DNA from: Halorussus lipolyticus
GTDB lineage: Archaea > Halobacteriota > Halobacteria > Halobacteriales > Haladaptataceae
Assembly (NCBI RefSeq): GCF_029338375.1
Contig: NZ_CP119804.1
Coordinates: 3,306,955-3,370,954, forward strand
DNA: 64,000 nt
Direction: 5' to 3'
Numbering within the stretch: position 1 is the first letter of the stretch; each line of letters starts with the position of its first letter. Positions 53,659 through 63,031 of this stretch are shown here, piece by piece. A program made the translations under genes and the position numbers. The notes beneath the pieces are model-generated. The model was not told the origin of the DNA and made no database searches. It saw only the letters and a program-made list of their open reading frames with translations.

Positions 53659-53976
53659 CTACGATTCGCCGGCGAGTTCCGAGACGATGGTCTCGCAGAA
53701 GGCGTCGAGGTCGTCGGGCTTGCGACTGGTCACGAGACCGTCGTCGGTGACGACCTCCTCGTCAACCCAGTCGCCGCCCGCGTTCCGAACGTCGGTCTGA
53801 AGGCTCGGATAGGACGTGAGCGTCCGGTCGTCGGCCTCGGTGCTGAGGACTTCGACCTCGGTCCCGGCGTCGGCGACCGCTTCTCTCGACTGTGCAAACT
53901 CTACGTCCTCGGTGCCCTCTGGCGCGACGAGGACCGCGGCCGTCGTCCCGTCGAGCGGTTGCTCGGTTTCACTCAT
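53659..53976 (-). CDS. internally deleted DJ-1/PfpI-family protein
   Basis: A 105-residue protein in which the two ends of a DJ-1/PfpI-fold protein are joined directly. Residues 1-49 match its start ([20 protein letters not shown]) and residues 51-105 its end ([20 protein letters not shown], then [19 protein letters not shown]). Family members are about 170-190 residues and carry, between these parts, the nucleophilic-Cys elbow; that region is missing here. The frame is intact, so a protein could be made, but it cannot have the usual active site. The join lies near 53826. Confidence 0.75.
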   Translation of the reverse strand: MSETEQPLDGTTAAVLVAPEGTEDVEFAQSREAVADAGTEVEVLSTEADDRTLTSYPSLQTDVRNAGGDWVDEEVVTDDGLVTSRKPDDLDAFCETIVSELAGES

Positions 53977-54325
53977 TCGGGTCGGAGTCAGAGATAGACA
54001 GGGAAAAGCCGACGGGCCAGTTGGAGGGGACTACGGATAAAGACAACAAAACAATTCCTAAAGAAACCTTTTCACGTCTTTTCTAAACGCAGAAGGTTGT
54101 CTACAACCAGACAGTCGAATTCATTCTAGCGTGCGCGGCGAGACTGCCCACCGACGGGCCAGCGATTCGACCGCGGGTGGGCGCAGTAGCATACGGCGCT
54201 CTGCGCTGTTTCACCGCGAGCGACGACCGGAGGGAGGAGCAAGCGGACCAAGGAACTGTCGAAGAAGCACCGAAGGCGCTTCTGAGGCGGTGACGCCGGT
54301 TTTGCTCTCGCAATAAAAAGGTCGT
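53977..54325. repeat. intergenic gap with AT-rich terminator region and GC-rich hairpins
   Basis: 349 bp without a gene. 54030-54095 is AT-rich, with AAAGACAACAAAACAATTCCTAAAG-like text also seen upstream of katG's end, and probably terminates transcription. 54130-54300 holds GC-rich short hairpins (GGCGCTCTGCGCTGTTTC near 54197; GCGAGCGACGACCGGAGGGAGG near 54220) related in style to the other intergenic elements. No complete family A ends. Confidence 0.5.
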
Positions 54326-55504
54326 TTAGAAGGAGTTTTTAATCTTCTCGAAGAACCCCTCGTCCACGCTGACCTCCTCGCCGCCGGCCTCGGCGAACTG
54401 CTGGAGGGCCTCCTTTTGCTCGTCGTTGAGGCTGTCGGGGGTGACGACCTGCACTTTCACGTAGAGGTCGCCGTGGCCGCGCCGCCGGAGGCGCGGCATG
54501 CCCTTGTCCTTCAGGCGGAAGGTCTCGCCGCTCTGGGTGCCCGCGGGCACGTCCATCTCGACGGTCCCGTCGAAGGTCTCGATTTGCACGGTGTCGCCGA
54601 ACGTGGCCTGCGGGAAGGAGATGGGTTCCTGATAGCGCAGGTCGTCGCCCTCGCGCTCGAAGTCCGGGTGGTCCTCGATTTCGACCTCGATGAGGAGGTC
54701 CCCGTTCGGCCCGCCGTTTTCGCCGGGTGCGCCCTCGCGCTCCATCTGGAGGGTCTGGCCCGACTGGATACCCGCCGGGACCTCGACCGAGAGGGTGGCC
54801 TCCTTGCGGACCGTGCCGTCGCCGTTACAGGTCGAACACGTCTCGGCGTAGATTTCGCCCTCGCCGCCACACCGACGGCAGGTCTGGGTCTGCTGGACCC
54901 GGCCGAGGGGCGTCTGCTGGACCTGCGTGACCTGCCCGCGACCGTTGCACTCCTCGCAGGTGTGCGAATCGGTGCCCGGCGGGTGGCCCTCGCCGTCGCA
55001 GTCGTCGCAGGTCTCGGGTCTGCGGACGCTGACCTGCTTCTGGACGCCCTCGTAGGCGTCTTCGAGGTCGATGGTCAGGCGCGTTCGGAGGTCTTGGCCC
55101 TTCTGCGCCCGGTTGGACCGGCGACCGCCGCTCCCGCCGCCGAAGAACTGCTCGAAGATGTCGCCCATGCCACCGCCCATGTTGCCACCGCCGCCCATGC
55201 CGCCGCCGAAGGGACCGCCGCCCATGCCGCCGGCACCGCCAGCGCCGCCGCGACCGCCGTCGAATCCGCCGCGTTTCTCGGCCTGCTCGAATCGCTCGTG
55301 GCCCATCTGGTCGTAGGCTTGGCGCTTCTCGTCGTCGGTCAGCACTTCCTTTGCCTTCTTGACCTGCTTAAACTTCTCCTCGGCGTTGGGGTCGTCGCTC
55401 ACGTCGGGGTGGTACTCGGTCGCTTTCTCGCGGTAGGCGTCCTTGATTTCGTCCTCGTCGGCATCCCTGCTCACGCCGAGTACGTCGTAGAAGTCCTCGC
55501 TCAT
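54326..55504 (-). CDS. dnaJ: molecular chaperone DnaJ (Hsp40)
   Basis: A 392-residue DnaJ that delivers clients to DnaK and stimulates its ATPase. The J-domain has HPD at 32-34; a Gly/Met/Phe-rich region spans about 79-127. Four CxxCxGxG zinc motifs start at Cys166, 183, 209 and 223. The C-terminal substrate-binding barrel follows. It lies downstream of dnaK on the same strand, with an oppositely oriented small secreted-protein gene between them. Confidence 0.95.
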   Translation of the reverse strand: MSEDFYDVLGVSRDADEDEIKDAYREKATEYHPDVSDDPNAEEKFKQVKKAKEVLTDDEKRQAYDQMGHERFEQAEKRGGFDGGRGGAGGAGGMGGGPFGGGMGGGGNMGGGMGDIFEQFFGGGSGGRRSNRAQKGQDLRTRLTIDLEDAYEGVQKQVSVRRPETCDDCDGEGHPPGTDSHTCEECNGRGQVTQVQQTPLGRVQQTQTCRRCGGEGEIYAETCSTCNGDGTVRKEATLSVEVPAGIQSGQTLQMEREGAPGENGGPNGDLLIEVEIEDHPDFEREGDDLRYQEPISFPQATFGDTVQIETFDGTVEMDVPAGTQSGETFRLKDKGMPRLRRRGHGDLYVKVQVVTPDSLNDEQKEALQQFAEAGGEEVSVDEGFFEKIKNSF

Positions 55505-55684
55505 TCGTTGTCAGTCGATAAACGATGGAGTTACTTCAAGGGTGCGTTGCCGAGTCGTCCCGACCGCTGAGTAAAACGGCCTCGTTCTGCGAGACGAACC
55601 GGGAGCAATATACAGAGTAAGAGTTACTAATTTAATTAGTTTTTGCCAACAATTTCAAATGGATAGAATCCCAACAAGTGAGTG

Positions 55685-56068
55685 ATGTCACACGAAGATG
55701 TTTCGCGGAGGGACGCACTGAAACGGATTACGGCTACTGCAAGCGCCGCAACGCTCGGGACGGCGGCCCTGTCGGGAACGGGCGCGGCCGAGTTGGCAAA
55801 CGAAGTCCGAGTCGAACCGTTCAACGCGGACAGCGAGAAGGACTACCGACTCATCTTCGGACAGGCCGATAGTGTCCAGTGGGAGAAACTGGAGTCGGAC
55901 GACAACTGGGAGTACCTCGATTCGGGACTGGCTCTGGACGGTACCATCGCCTCCTCGGGCGACGACGTAGACGTCATCTGGTACGACTCGGCGAACCTCG
56001 TCGTCGACGAATCTCAGACGGACTGCTGTGTCAGAGTGACGCTCAACGGAGACCAGATTTACCCGTAG
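55685..56068 (+). CDS. Tat-exported small protein of unknown function
   Basis: A 127-residue protein. VSRRDALKRITATASAATLG is a twin-arginine signal; cleavage is likely after GTGAAE, leaving about 90 residues rich in Asp and Glu with a Cys-Cys pair (TDCCVRVTL). AT-rich DNA precedes the start. The mature part is beta-rich (WEKLESDDNWEYLDSGLALD, DVDVIWYDSANLVVDES). No family recognised. It lies between dnaJ and dnaK in the opposite orientation. Confidence 0.7.
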   Translation: MSHEDVSRRDALKRITATASAATLGTAALSGTGAAELANEVRVEPFNADSEKDYRLIFGQADSVQWEKLESDDNWEYLDSGLALDGTIASSGDDVDVIWYDSANLVVDESQTDCCVRVTLNGDQIYP

Positions 56069-56302
56069 CTACCGCTGAACCGCGGAGACGGGACCCCGAT
56101 TCCCAAACTGAACCGGTCAGCGTGTGAACTCACCACTGACTGTTTTTTCACCTCGAAAGAAACGTCGGTCGATTTCGTCGGCGCGCGGGTTCGCGGACGA
56201 CCGACCGCGAATCCACCTCGTCGCTATTCGTCACTACTTGTCTTCGTCGTCGTCGTCAACACCGTCAGAGGCAAGCTCTGACGAGCAGACGACTCGTCGT
56301 CG

Positions 56303-58234
56303 CTATTGCTCCTCCTCGTCGTCAACGTCTTCGAAGTCGGCGTCCACGTACTCGTCGTCGTCGCCGCCAGCGCCCGGACCGGCACCGCCGGGTCCGGCCT
56401 GACCGCCCATGCCGCCGGGGCCAGCGCCCGCCGCGCCGCCGGGTCCTGCACCAGCGCCGCCCGGTCCGGCACCGCCAGCACCGGCTTGGGCCTGTTGCTG
56501 GTACATCTGCTTGCCGATTTCCTGAAGCTCCTCGCTCAGGCTCTCGGTGGCGTCTTCGAGTTCTTCTTTGGTGGCGTCCTCGTCGCCGAGGACCTCTTGG
56601 ACGCTCTCGATTTCGGCCTCGATGTCGGCTTTGAGGTCGTCGTCGATGTCGTCCTCGTTCTCGTCCAGCAGGGTCTCGGCGCGCTGGACCGCGCTCTCGG
56701 CCTCGTTGCGGGCCTCGATGCGCTCTCTGCGCTTCTGGTCTTCCTCTTGGTGCTTCTCGGCTTCTTCCTGCATCTCCTCGATTTGCTCGTCCGAGAGACC
56801 AGCGCCGCCCTCGATGGTAATCTCCTCGGAGTTGCCCGAACCTTGGTCCTCGGCGGAGACGTTGACGATGCCGTTCTCGTCGATGTTGAAGCCGACTTCG
56901 ATTTGGGGCGTTCCGGCCGGGGCCGGCGGGATGCCGGTCAACTGGAACTCGCCGAGGAGTTCGTTCTCGTCGGCGATTTCACGCTCGCCTTGGAACACTC
57001 GGACCTGTACGGAGGTCTGGTTGTCCGCCGCCGTGGTGAAGACCTTGGACTCCTCGGTCGGGATGGTGGTGTTCTTGTCGATGAGGCGCTCGAACAGACC
57101 GCCCTTGACCTCGATACCGAGAGAGAGGGGCGTCACGTCGAGCAGAACGATGTCGTCCACGTCGCCCGAGAGGACGCCGCCCTGAATCGCCGCGCCGAGC
57201 GCGACGGCCTCGTCGGGGTTGACGTTCTTCTTCGGTTCTTGGCCGGTCATCTCCTCGACCTGCTCCTGAACCTGCGGCATTCGGGTCGAGCCACCCACGA
57301 GAATTACCTCGTCGATGTCGCCCTTGTCGTAGCCCGCGTCTTCGAGGGCCTGCTCCGTCGGGCCGACAGTCCGCTCGATGAGGTCCGACGTGAGACTCTC
57401 GAACTTCGCGCGAGTGATGCTGTCTTCGAGGTGGACCGGACCCTCGTCGGTCGCGGTGATGAACGGCAGATTGATGTCGGCTTCCTTGCGCGACGAGAGT
57501 TCGATTTTGGCCTCCTCGGCGGCGTCCTTGAGTCGCTGGAGGGCCTGTCGGTCGTCGCGGAGGTCGATGCCGTGGTCGTTCTCGAACTCGTCGGCCAGAT
57601 AGTCGATGATGGCCTCGTCCCAGTCGTCGCCTCCGAGGTCGTTGTCACCGTTCGTGGCGACGACTTCGTAGACGCCCCCGCCGAGGTCGAGGATGGACAC
57701 GTCGAAGGTACCCCCACCAAGGTCGTAGACGAGGACCGTCTGGTCGGACTCGTCGTCAAGCCCGTAGGCCATCGAGGCCGCGGTCGGCTCGTTGACAATG
57801 CGCTCGACCTCGAAGCCGGCGATTTCGCCGGCGTCCTTGGTCGCTTGGCGCTGTTTGTCGTTGAAGTAGGCGGGGACCGTGATGACCGCCTTCTCGATGT
57901 CGTCGCCCAGATACTCCTCGGCGTCTCGTTTGATTTTCTGGAGGGTCATCGCCGAGATTTGCTCCGGCGTGTACTCCTCGTCGTCGATTTCGACGGTGTA
58001 GTCGTCCTCGCCCATGTGGCGCTTGATGGACTGAATCGTGTGGTCGGGGTTCTGGACCGCCTGGTTCTTGGCGGGTTTCCCGACGAGACGCTCACCGTCG
58101 TCGAAGGCGACGACCGAGGGCGTGGTGCGGTCGCCCTCGCTGTTGACGATAATCTCCGGGTCGCCGCCCTCCATGACCGCGAACGCGCTGTTCGTGGTAC
58201 CGAGGTCGATGCCCAGAATCTTGTTGCTCGCCAT
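56303..58234 (-). CDS. dnaK: molecular chaperone DnaK (Hsp70)
   Basis: A 643-residue Hsp70 with an N-terminal ATPase ([11 protein letters not shown] at 8-18, [26 protein letters not shown]) and a peptide-binding domain ([31 protein letters not shown]). The C-terminus is a Gly/Ala/Pro-rich repeat then an acidic tail ([16 protein letters not shown]), usual in haloarchaeal DnaK. CTTAAAC at 58262-58268 lies about 28-34 bp before the ATG, a typical leaderless promoter. It works with the neighbouring dnaJ and grpE products. Confidence 0.96.
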   Translation of the reverse strand: MASNKILGIDLGTTNSAFAVMEGGDPEIIVNSEGDRTTPSVVAFDDGERLVGKPAKNQAVQNPDHTIQSIKRHMGEDDYTVEIDDEEYTPEQISAMTLQKIKRDAEEYLGDDIEKAVITVPAYFNDKQRQATKDAGEIAGFEVERIVNEPTAASMAYGLDDESDQTVLVYDLGGGTFDVSILDLGGGVYEVVATNGDNDLGGDDWDEAIIDYLADEFENDHGIDLRDDRQALQRLKDAAEEAKIELSSRKEADINLPFITATDEGPVHLEDSITRAKFESLTSDLIERTVGPTEQALEDAGYDKGDIDEVILVGGSTRMPQVQEQVEEMTGQEPKKNVNPDEAVALGAAIQGGVLSGDVDDIVLLDVTPLSLGIEVKGGLFERLIDKNTTIPTEESKVFTTAADNQTSVQVRVFQGEREIADENELLGEFQLTGIPPAPAGTPQIEVGFNIDENGIVNVSAEDQGSGNSEEITIEGGAGLSDEQIEEMQEEAEKHQEEDQKRRERIEARNEAESAVQRAETLLDENEDDIDDDLKADIEAEIESVQEVLGDEDATKEELEDATESLSEELQEIGKQMYQQQAQAGAGGAGPGGAGAGPGGAAGAGPGGMGGQAGPGGAGPGAGGDDDEYVDADFEDVDDEEEQ

Positions 58235-58776
58235 GTTGTCGATACGTTGCGGGTTCTGCTGTTTAAGCCTTGCTAGTCTCGGCGTACAGGCTCGCAGAGA
58301 AAACCCTACGCCGTCTTGCGGTTTTGGAAATGTCCTATGCCCGTGAATGACATACTTATATATCGGACCGCAATTCTACCAGTTCTCGACCAGTCGAAAT
58401 AATTCGCAGAACTCGAACACGAACAAGCCTCGCTCGGCGACGCGCCTGTCGGCGAACGCTCGGCCGAACAACCGCCAGCAAATGCTTGGCCAACCAAACC
58501 TACGTCTGGGTGGACTGAAAGGGGCCGCCCGGTCGCGTGCAGTTTAGTCGCCTCAGCGACCCCTATCGCTGGCCGGGTGGTGCGGAGAGGCCAGCGATAT
58601 GTCGCTGAGCGACCGCTGGAAGACAAACCGCGTCTTCCAAGGTCACGTTCGCTTCGCTCACGTGACCGCGACCGGGCGGGGGCTTTCTAAAACGTCCTTG
58701 CTCCGGTATTCCCGTTTTCCCTCGTTATCCTCAGTGAACACCCGAAACCCTGCAAACCCCAAAAGCGACTCTGGTG
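58235..58776. repeat. intergenic gap with the largest hairpin element (A6)
   Basis: 542 bp without a gene. Element A6 spans 58511-58687: TGGACTGAAAGGGGCCGCCC at left and CGACCGGGCGGGGGCTTTCT at right, whose 13-17-bp arms pair. Inside are nested hairpins: GTCGCCTCAGCGAC, a TCGCTGGCC/GGCCAGCGA stem, GTCGCTGAGCGAC, GGAAGACAAACCGCGTCTTCC and a GTCACGT/ACGTGAC stem. The left end of the gap holds the dnaK promoter. Confidence 0.65.
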
Positions 58777-59424
58777 TTATTCGCCGTCGCTGACAGTCAC
58801 CTGCGCCGCCCGCAAGACCTTCTCGCCCATCTCGTAGCCGGGTTGATACACGTCGGCCACGGTCCCCTCCGGTTGGTCGCTCTCGACTTGCATCATGACC
58901 TCGTGGCGCTGTGGGTCGGTCTCGGTGCCGGGTTCGGGCGCGATTTCCTCGACGTTCTCGTCGTCGAACACGCGGTCCAGTTCGTTGAGCGTCATCTCGA
59001 CGCCCTCTCGGACGCTCTCGACGTTTTCGTGGTCGTCCTCGACGGCGCGCTTGAGGTTGTCGCGCACGTCGAGGAGATTCTCCACGAGGTCCTCGGTCGC
59101 GCGCTCTTTCATCTGCTCTTGGCGCTTCTTGGCGCGCTTCTTGTAGTTCTTGAAGTCCGCGCGGTTGCGCTTGAGTTTGGATTCGAGGTCGTCGGCGCGC
59201 TCGGCGGCCTCCTGCTTGTCGGCCTCCAGTTCTGCGAGGTGTGCTTCGAGGTCGGTGGCGAGTTCGGCGTCTTGGGTTGCGACCTCGGCGACGAGTTTGG
59301 TACTGGTCGGGCCGAGCGAGTCCTCCTGCTCCTCGGCCTCGGTGTCGGCGTCGGCGGTTTCGGTGGCGTCGGCCTCGCTGTCGGCGTCCTTCCGCACCTG
59401 CTCGGTGGTCTCCTCGTCGGTCAT
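58777..59424 (-). CDS. grpE: nucleotide exchange factor GrpE
   Basis: A 215-residue GrpE that releases ADP from DnaK. The first 60 residues are very acidic (EETTEQVRKDADSEADATET). A coiled coil spans about 50-110 (HLAELEADKQEAAERADDLE). The beta domain has GVEMTLNELDRVFDDENVEE and EVMMQVESDQPEGTV-ADVYQPGY, ending VLRAAQVTVSDGE. TTCTTAAACG lies about 30 bp before ATG 59424. It is upstream of dnaK and dnaJ on the same strand, though separated from dnaK by the hairpin-rich gap. Confidence 0.94.
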   Translation of the reverse strand: MTDEETTEQVRKDADSEADATETADADTEAEEQEDSLGPTSTKLVAEVATQDAELATDLEAHLAELEADKQEAAERADDLESKLKRNRADFKNYKKRAKKRQEQMKERATEDLVENLLDVRDNLKRAVEDDHENVESVREGVEMTLNELDRVFDDENVEEIAPEPGTETDPQRHEVMMQVESDQPEGTVADVYQPGYEMGEKVLRAAQVTVSDGE

Positions 59425-59493
59425 GTGCGATACAAACGGTTGGGCGCGTTTAAGAATTGAGAAACGGGACGACGGGGGCGCTCAGCCGGCGAC

Positions 59494-60072
59494 CTACGGC
59501 GCGTTGTCCATGTACTCGACTGTCAGGTCCGTGCTGTAGATGTCATCCAGCGTGAACCGAGCCGAGGTGAAGTCCCCGCGACCGTAGTAGATGTCTGTAT
59601 CGAACGAGCCGAGGGTTCCGTCGCCGGCACCTTTCGTCGGCTTCGAGTCGCCGCTTTCGAGCTTGTCGTAGTCGGAGATTCCGTCGGCGGTGTTGACGCG
59701 GTAATCGACGCTCGTTGAGTCCACGTTGTCCAGCGTCAGCTTCCGCCAACCATCGAAGTTGTTCCCATTCGTCGCCTCGATGACTATTTCACCGGTCTCT
59801 TGAACGTTTATTTTCTCCATGTACCCCGTGTAGGTGAACGAGATTTGCTCGTCGGCGCTCACTCGCCCGACGATATCGCTGTCACCGTTCTCGAACGAAC
59901 CGGTGACGGTGATGTGGTAGTAGGGTTCTCCGGACGCCGCCGCGATGTACAAGTCGTGTTCGCGTGCCGCGGCCGTCGAGGAGAGGAGGCCAATTCCGAT
60001 TCCAGCTCCTGCAATGCCACTTGTTCGTTTCAGGAAACTCCTCCGACCAGAATCTAATTCCGAGTTCTGCAT
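59494..60072 (-). CDS. Tat-exported protein of unknown function
   Basis: A 192-residue protein. RRSFLKRTSGIAGAGIGIGL is a Tat signal with cleavage after AAA. The mature part is beta-rich (DLYIAAASGEPYYHITVTGS, DNVDSTSVDYRVNTADGISD) and contains no cysteine, so no lipid anchor. DIYYGRGDFTSARFTLDDIY is near the end. No family recognised. An AT-rich stretch lies before the ATG. It is the third Tat-exported orphan protein in the window. Confidence 0.72.
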   Translation of the reverse strand: MQNSELDSGRRSFLKRTSGIAGAGIGIGLLSSTAAAREHDLYIAAASGEPYYHITVTGSFENGDSDIVGRVSADEQISFTYTGYMEKINVQETGEIVIEATNGNNFDGWRKLTLDNVDSTSVDYRVNTADGISDYDKLESGDSKPTKGAGDGTLGSFDTDIYYGRGDFTSARFTLDDIYSTDLTVEYMDNAP

Positions 60073-60154
60073 ACACGAATTTTATAATTGTCAAGTAATA
60101 AAATTTTCTAATTATAACTAGAATGAAAAGATGGGTCGAAGGTTCCGCTCCGCA

Positions 60155-60610
60155 TCACTGTGGTAGTCCTCGCCGCTCGAACGCCGCCCGAACGTCGTCG
60201 CTAATCTCTAACTCCGCCAACTCGTCGGCCACGTCCACGTTCTCGAACTTCTCGGCCCCCGCGGGCGTCTTCTTCAGGTTGTTGACGTGGTAGAGGTACG
60301 ACAGCCGGAGGAGCCAAATCGCCCGCTCCACGTCCTCCTCGCCCTTGATGTAGTAGGTAGTCCACCCCGACTCGGGGACGACGTGGTGTTTCTCGGTCTT
60401 TCCGTCCTCGACCAGCGTCTCTCGCAGGCGCTTGGTGAACGGCACGTCTACGATGCCCCAGCGGTGGACGTGGCCCACCTCGCGCGGGCCGAGGGTGAAC
60501 TCCCGGCCCTCGAACCGGTGTTCGTTGGTGTTGACGTGCGGCCACGCCGCGACCTCCTCGATAACGCGGTCCACGAGCCGGGCCGCTTCTCGCTTGGTCT
60601 GGTCCCCCAT
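60155..60610 (-). CDS. luciferase-family (DUF5519-type) small protein
   Basis: A 151-residue soluble protein. EHRFEGREFTLGPREVGHVH and VPFTKRLRETLVEDGKTEKH followed by HVVPESGWTTYYIKG match a small family labelled luciferase-like (DUF5519). Despite the name, no light-emitting activity is implied. The C-terminal third (EDVERAIWLLRLSYLYHVNN) is helical. His and Arg residues in the first half may form an active site. Function not established. Confidence 0.72.
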   Translation of the reverse strand: MGDQTKREAARLVDRVIEEVAAWPHVNTNEHRFEGREFTLGPREVGHVHRWGIVDVPFTKRLRETLVEDGKTEKHHVVPESGWTTYYIKGEEDVERAIWLLRLSYLYHVNNLKKTPAGAEKFENVDVADELAELEISDDVRAAFERRGLPQ

Positions 60611-61077
60611 GTGTTCATCGGGGTAACGCCGTCTGGCAACTTAATCTACGTGCCCACTCGAAGTCGTGTCTCCTCGGAGAACGACTGTCTCAGCGTCGAA
60701 ATGCCGGGAATAGTGGGGTTTCGTTGTCGGGTTTCTGTTTTGGATGCCCGAGGAACTGTGAACGCTTTTCGAAACCTCTACCGGTTGCACTATCTTGGTG
60801 TGGTCGGGAGCGCGAACAGCAGGATTGCGGGGCTGGTGTGTTTTTGACGCCTCCGTCAGATGGGCTATCGCGCGTTCGGCGGGAGAACCACACCGCGCGT
60901 CTGCGAGCCCCTGCCTCGGCGGGCGCTCGCTCGAATACCCAGTCCGAAAATAAATATGCGTGTTTAAGAAATGAATACAATCGTTAGATAATCATTCTTT
61001 TATATTTATTCCTCGGACTGCTCGCCGACCGACGGCAGTCCGCTTATGTTCTACGGGGACCGAGGACCCACCAAGCC
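60611..61077. other. intergenic gap before the XPB gene
   Basis: 467 bp without a convincing gene. 60950-61013 is AT-rich with TTTATATTTATT near 61000. A GGACTG/CAGTCC inverted repeat lies at 61016-61041. GC-rich direct repeats (GGCGGG, CTCGCTCG) lie near 60930. An ATG at 61046 opens a frame that overlaps the XPB gene out of phase and is an artefact of its composition. The region upstream shows no family A ends. Confidence 0.5.
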
Positions 61078-62472
61078 GTGCCAGACGCGACGCTCACCTT
61101 CGAGGAGGGAACCATCCGCGTCGAGGCCGACCCCGGTCTCTCCCTCCCTCACACCGAGGCCGACACCCGGTCGAAGACGCGCCGAGCGCCCGCTTTTCGG
61201 TACGCTGACCTGCGCGAGGCCCTCGACCGCCGTGGGATTTCCGCCGACGACAGGGTTCTCGACGCGCCCGACCTTCCCGAAATTGCCTCCGACTACGAAC
61301 TCCGAGCGTACCAGCGGGACGCGCTGTCGGCGTGGGAGGAGGCGAATCGCCGAGGAGTCCCCGCGAGCGAAGCGAGTGGAGGCTCACAGCGGCTTCGCCG
61401 CTGGGGTGTCCTCGAACTCCCCACCGGGAGCGGAAAGACCGTCATCGGCCTGAAGGCCATCGAGGACCTCCGGACCGCGACCCTCGTCGTCGTCCCGACT
61501 ATCGACCTGCTGGAGCAGTGGCGGCGGGAGTTAGAAGCCGAGTTCGGCGTCCCGGTCGGTCAGTTGGGCGGCGGCGAGCAGACCGTCGAAGCCCTCACCG
61601 TCTCGACCTACGACTCGGCGTACCTCCGGGCCGACGAACTGGGCGACCGGTTCGGACTGGCAATCTTCGACGAGGTTCACCACCTCGGCGGCGAGGGCTA
61701 CCGCGACATCGCCAGACTACTGGCCGCGCCCGCCAGAATGGGCCTGACGGCGACGTTCGAGCGCCCCGACGGTGCCCACGAAGTCGTCGCCGAATTGGTC
61801 GGCGGAAAAGTCTACGCCATCGACCCCGACGAACTCGCCGGCGAACACCTCGCGCCCTACGACATCAAGCGCCTCGAAGTCGAACTCACCGACGACGAGC
61901 GCCGGCGATACGAAGACGCCAACGAGGTGTTCACGAACTACCTCGCCAAGTCGAATATCCAGATGCGGAGCGGGAGCGACTATCAGGAACTGGTCAAACG
62001 CTCCGGGTCCGACCCCGAGGCCCGCGAGGCCCTGCTGGCCAAACAGCAGGCCCGCGAAATCATGCTGAACAGCGAGGCCAAAGTCCAAGCCCTCCAATCC
62101 ATCCTCGCCGACCACCGCGACGACCGGGTTATCGTCTTCACCGCCCACAACGACCTCGTGTACCGCCTCTCGGAGCGATTTCTTCTCCCCGCCCTCACCC
62201 ACCAGACCGCCACCGCCGAGCGCAGAGAAATCCTGAGTCGGTTCCGCGAGGGAGAGTACTCCCGCATCGTGACCTCGAACGTGCTGGACGAGGGGGTTGA
62301 CGTGCCCGACGCCACCGTCGCCGTCGTTCTCTCTGGAAGCGGGAGCGAACGCGAGTTCACTCAGCGCCTCGGCCGGGTCCTCCGCCCGAAAGACGACGGT
62401 CGGCCCGCCCTCCTCTACGAAGTCGTCAGCGCCGAAACCGCCGAGGAGCGCGTCGCCGAGCGCAGACGGTGA
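61078..62472 (+). CDS. XPB/Ssl2-type DNA helicase
   Basis: A 464-residue superfamily-2 helicase of the archaeal XPB type. Walker A is LPTGSGKT at about 114-121; the DEVH box is FDEVHHLGG with Asp198-Glu199-Val200-His201; helicase C-terminal motifs include VLDEGVDVPDATVAV and QRLGRVLRPKD. A short insert of about 16 residues (GVPASEASGGSQRLRRW, about 93-109) breaks the block just before Walker A; its DNA (61357-61407) resembles the palindromic intergenic elements. GTG start at 61078. It precedes a DUF790/Bax1 nuclease gene, its known partner. Confidence 0.92.
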   Translation: MPDATLTFEEGTIRVEADPGLSLPHTEADTRSKTRRAPAFRYADLREALDRRGISADDRVLDAPDLPEIASDYELRAYQRDALSAWEEANRRGVPASEASGGSQRLRRWGVLELPTGSGKTVIGLKAIEDLRTATLVVVPTIDLLEQWRRELEAEFGVPVGQLGGGEQTVEALTVSTYDSAYLRADELGDRFGLAIFDEVHHLGGEGYRDIARLLAAPARMGLTATFERPDGAHEVVAELVGGKVYAIDPDELAGEHLAPYDIKRLEVELTDDERRRYEDANEVFTNYLAKSNIQMRSGSDYQELVKRSGSDPEAREALLAKQQAREIMLNSEAKVQALQSILADHRDDRVIVFTAHNDLVYRLSERFLLPALTHQTATAERREILSRFREGEYSRIVTSNVLDEGVDVPDATVAVVLSGSGSEREFTQRLGRVLRPKDDGRPALLYEVVSAETAEERVAERRR

Positions 62473-62478
62473 GCGTCG

Positions 62479-62895
62479 TCAGGTCCGGACCTCCGCGTCG
62501 AGCGACCCCTTCCGCTCGAACTGCGCGAACGTCACCGAGAAGGACAGACTGACGGTCTGGGTCTCGCCCGCCGACACCGTGACCTCGGTGGACTGGCGGA
62601 CGGTCGTAGTGTCGTCGGCGTCTTCGGTGGTCGATTTCGCCGCGGTCACGTTCACCGCGAGCGTGCCAGTGGCCTCGGCGTCTCCCGAGTTGGTCACCGA
62701 AATCACGGCCACGAAGTTCCCGGCGTCGTCCTCGCGGTAGTCCACGTTGCTGACCGCCAACGGACCCGATTTGGTCTCGCCGCCTGCTTCAGATTCGGCG
62801 TTCGACCCATCGCCGTCCGAGAGTGCGACGAGGAGACCGGACCCGGCGGTCACGCCGACCGCCGCACACTTCCGGAGGGTGTCACGTCTGCGCAT
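62479..62895 (-). CDS. secreted protein with CARDB-like domain
   Basis: A 138-residue protein. MRRRDTLRKCAAVGVTAGSG is a Tat-like signal with an early Cys. The mature part (NFVAVISVTNSGDAEATGTL, VTVSAGETQTVSLSFSVTF) has the strand pattern of adhesion-type CARDB/FxLYD domains. The start is ATG 62895; longer frames lie in the promoter region. It separates the XPB gene from the nuclease gene and is transcribed against both. Function unknown. Confidence 0.75.
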   Translation of the reverse strand: MRRRDTLRKCAAVGVTAGSGLLVALSDGDGSNAESEAGGETKSGPLAVSNVDYREDDAGNFVAVISVTNSGDAEATGTLAVNVTAAKSTTEDADDTTTVRQSTEVTVSAGETQTVSLSFSVTFAQFERKGSLDAEVRT

Positions 62896-63031
62896 GGCGG
62901 AGCCTCTCAGTCGAGTGGCATGTGCTTTCTGCTTCCGGCCCTGCGCTTTCACCCCGGCCTGCGTTCTCTCAGGCCCGGTGTTCTCCCTACTCTTCCGACC
63001 GCTTTTGTACGCGCCGACCCGAGTGACGGGT

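Noticed and set aside
58347..58793. 66- and 64-codon frames
   Set aside because: Lie across element A6; no start signals or homology.
60155..60610. Luciferase name for the small DUF5519 protein taken literally
   Set aside because: The family label does not imply bioluminescence; the protein is 151 residues and lacks any bacterial luciferase barrel.
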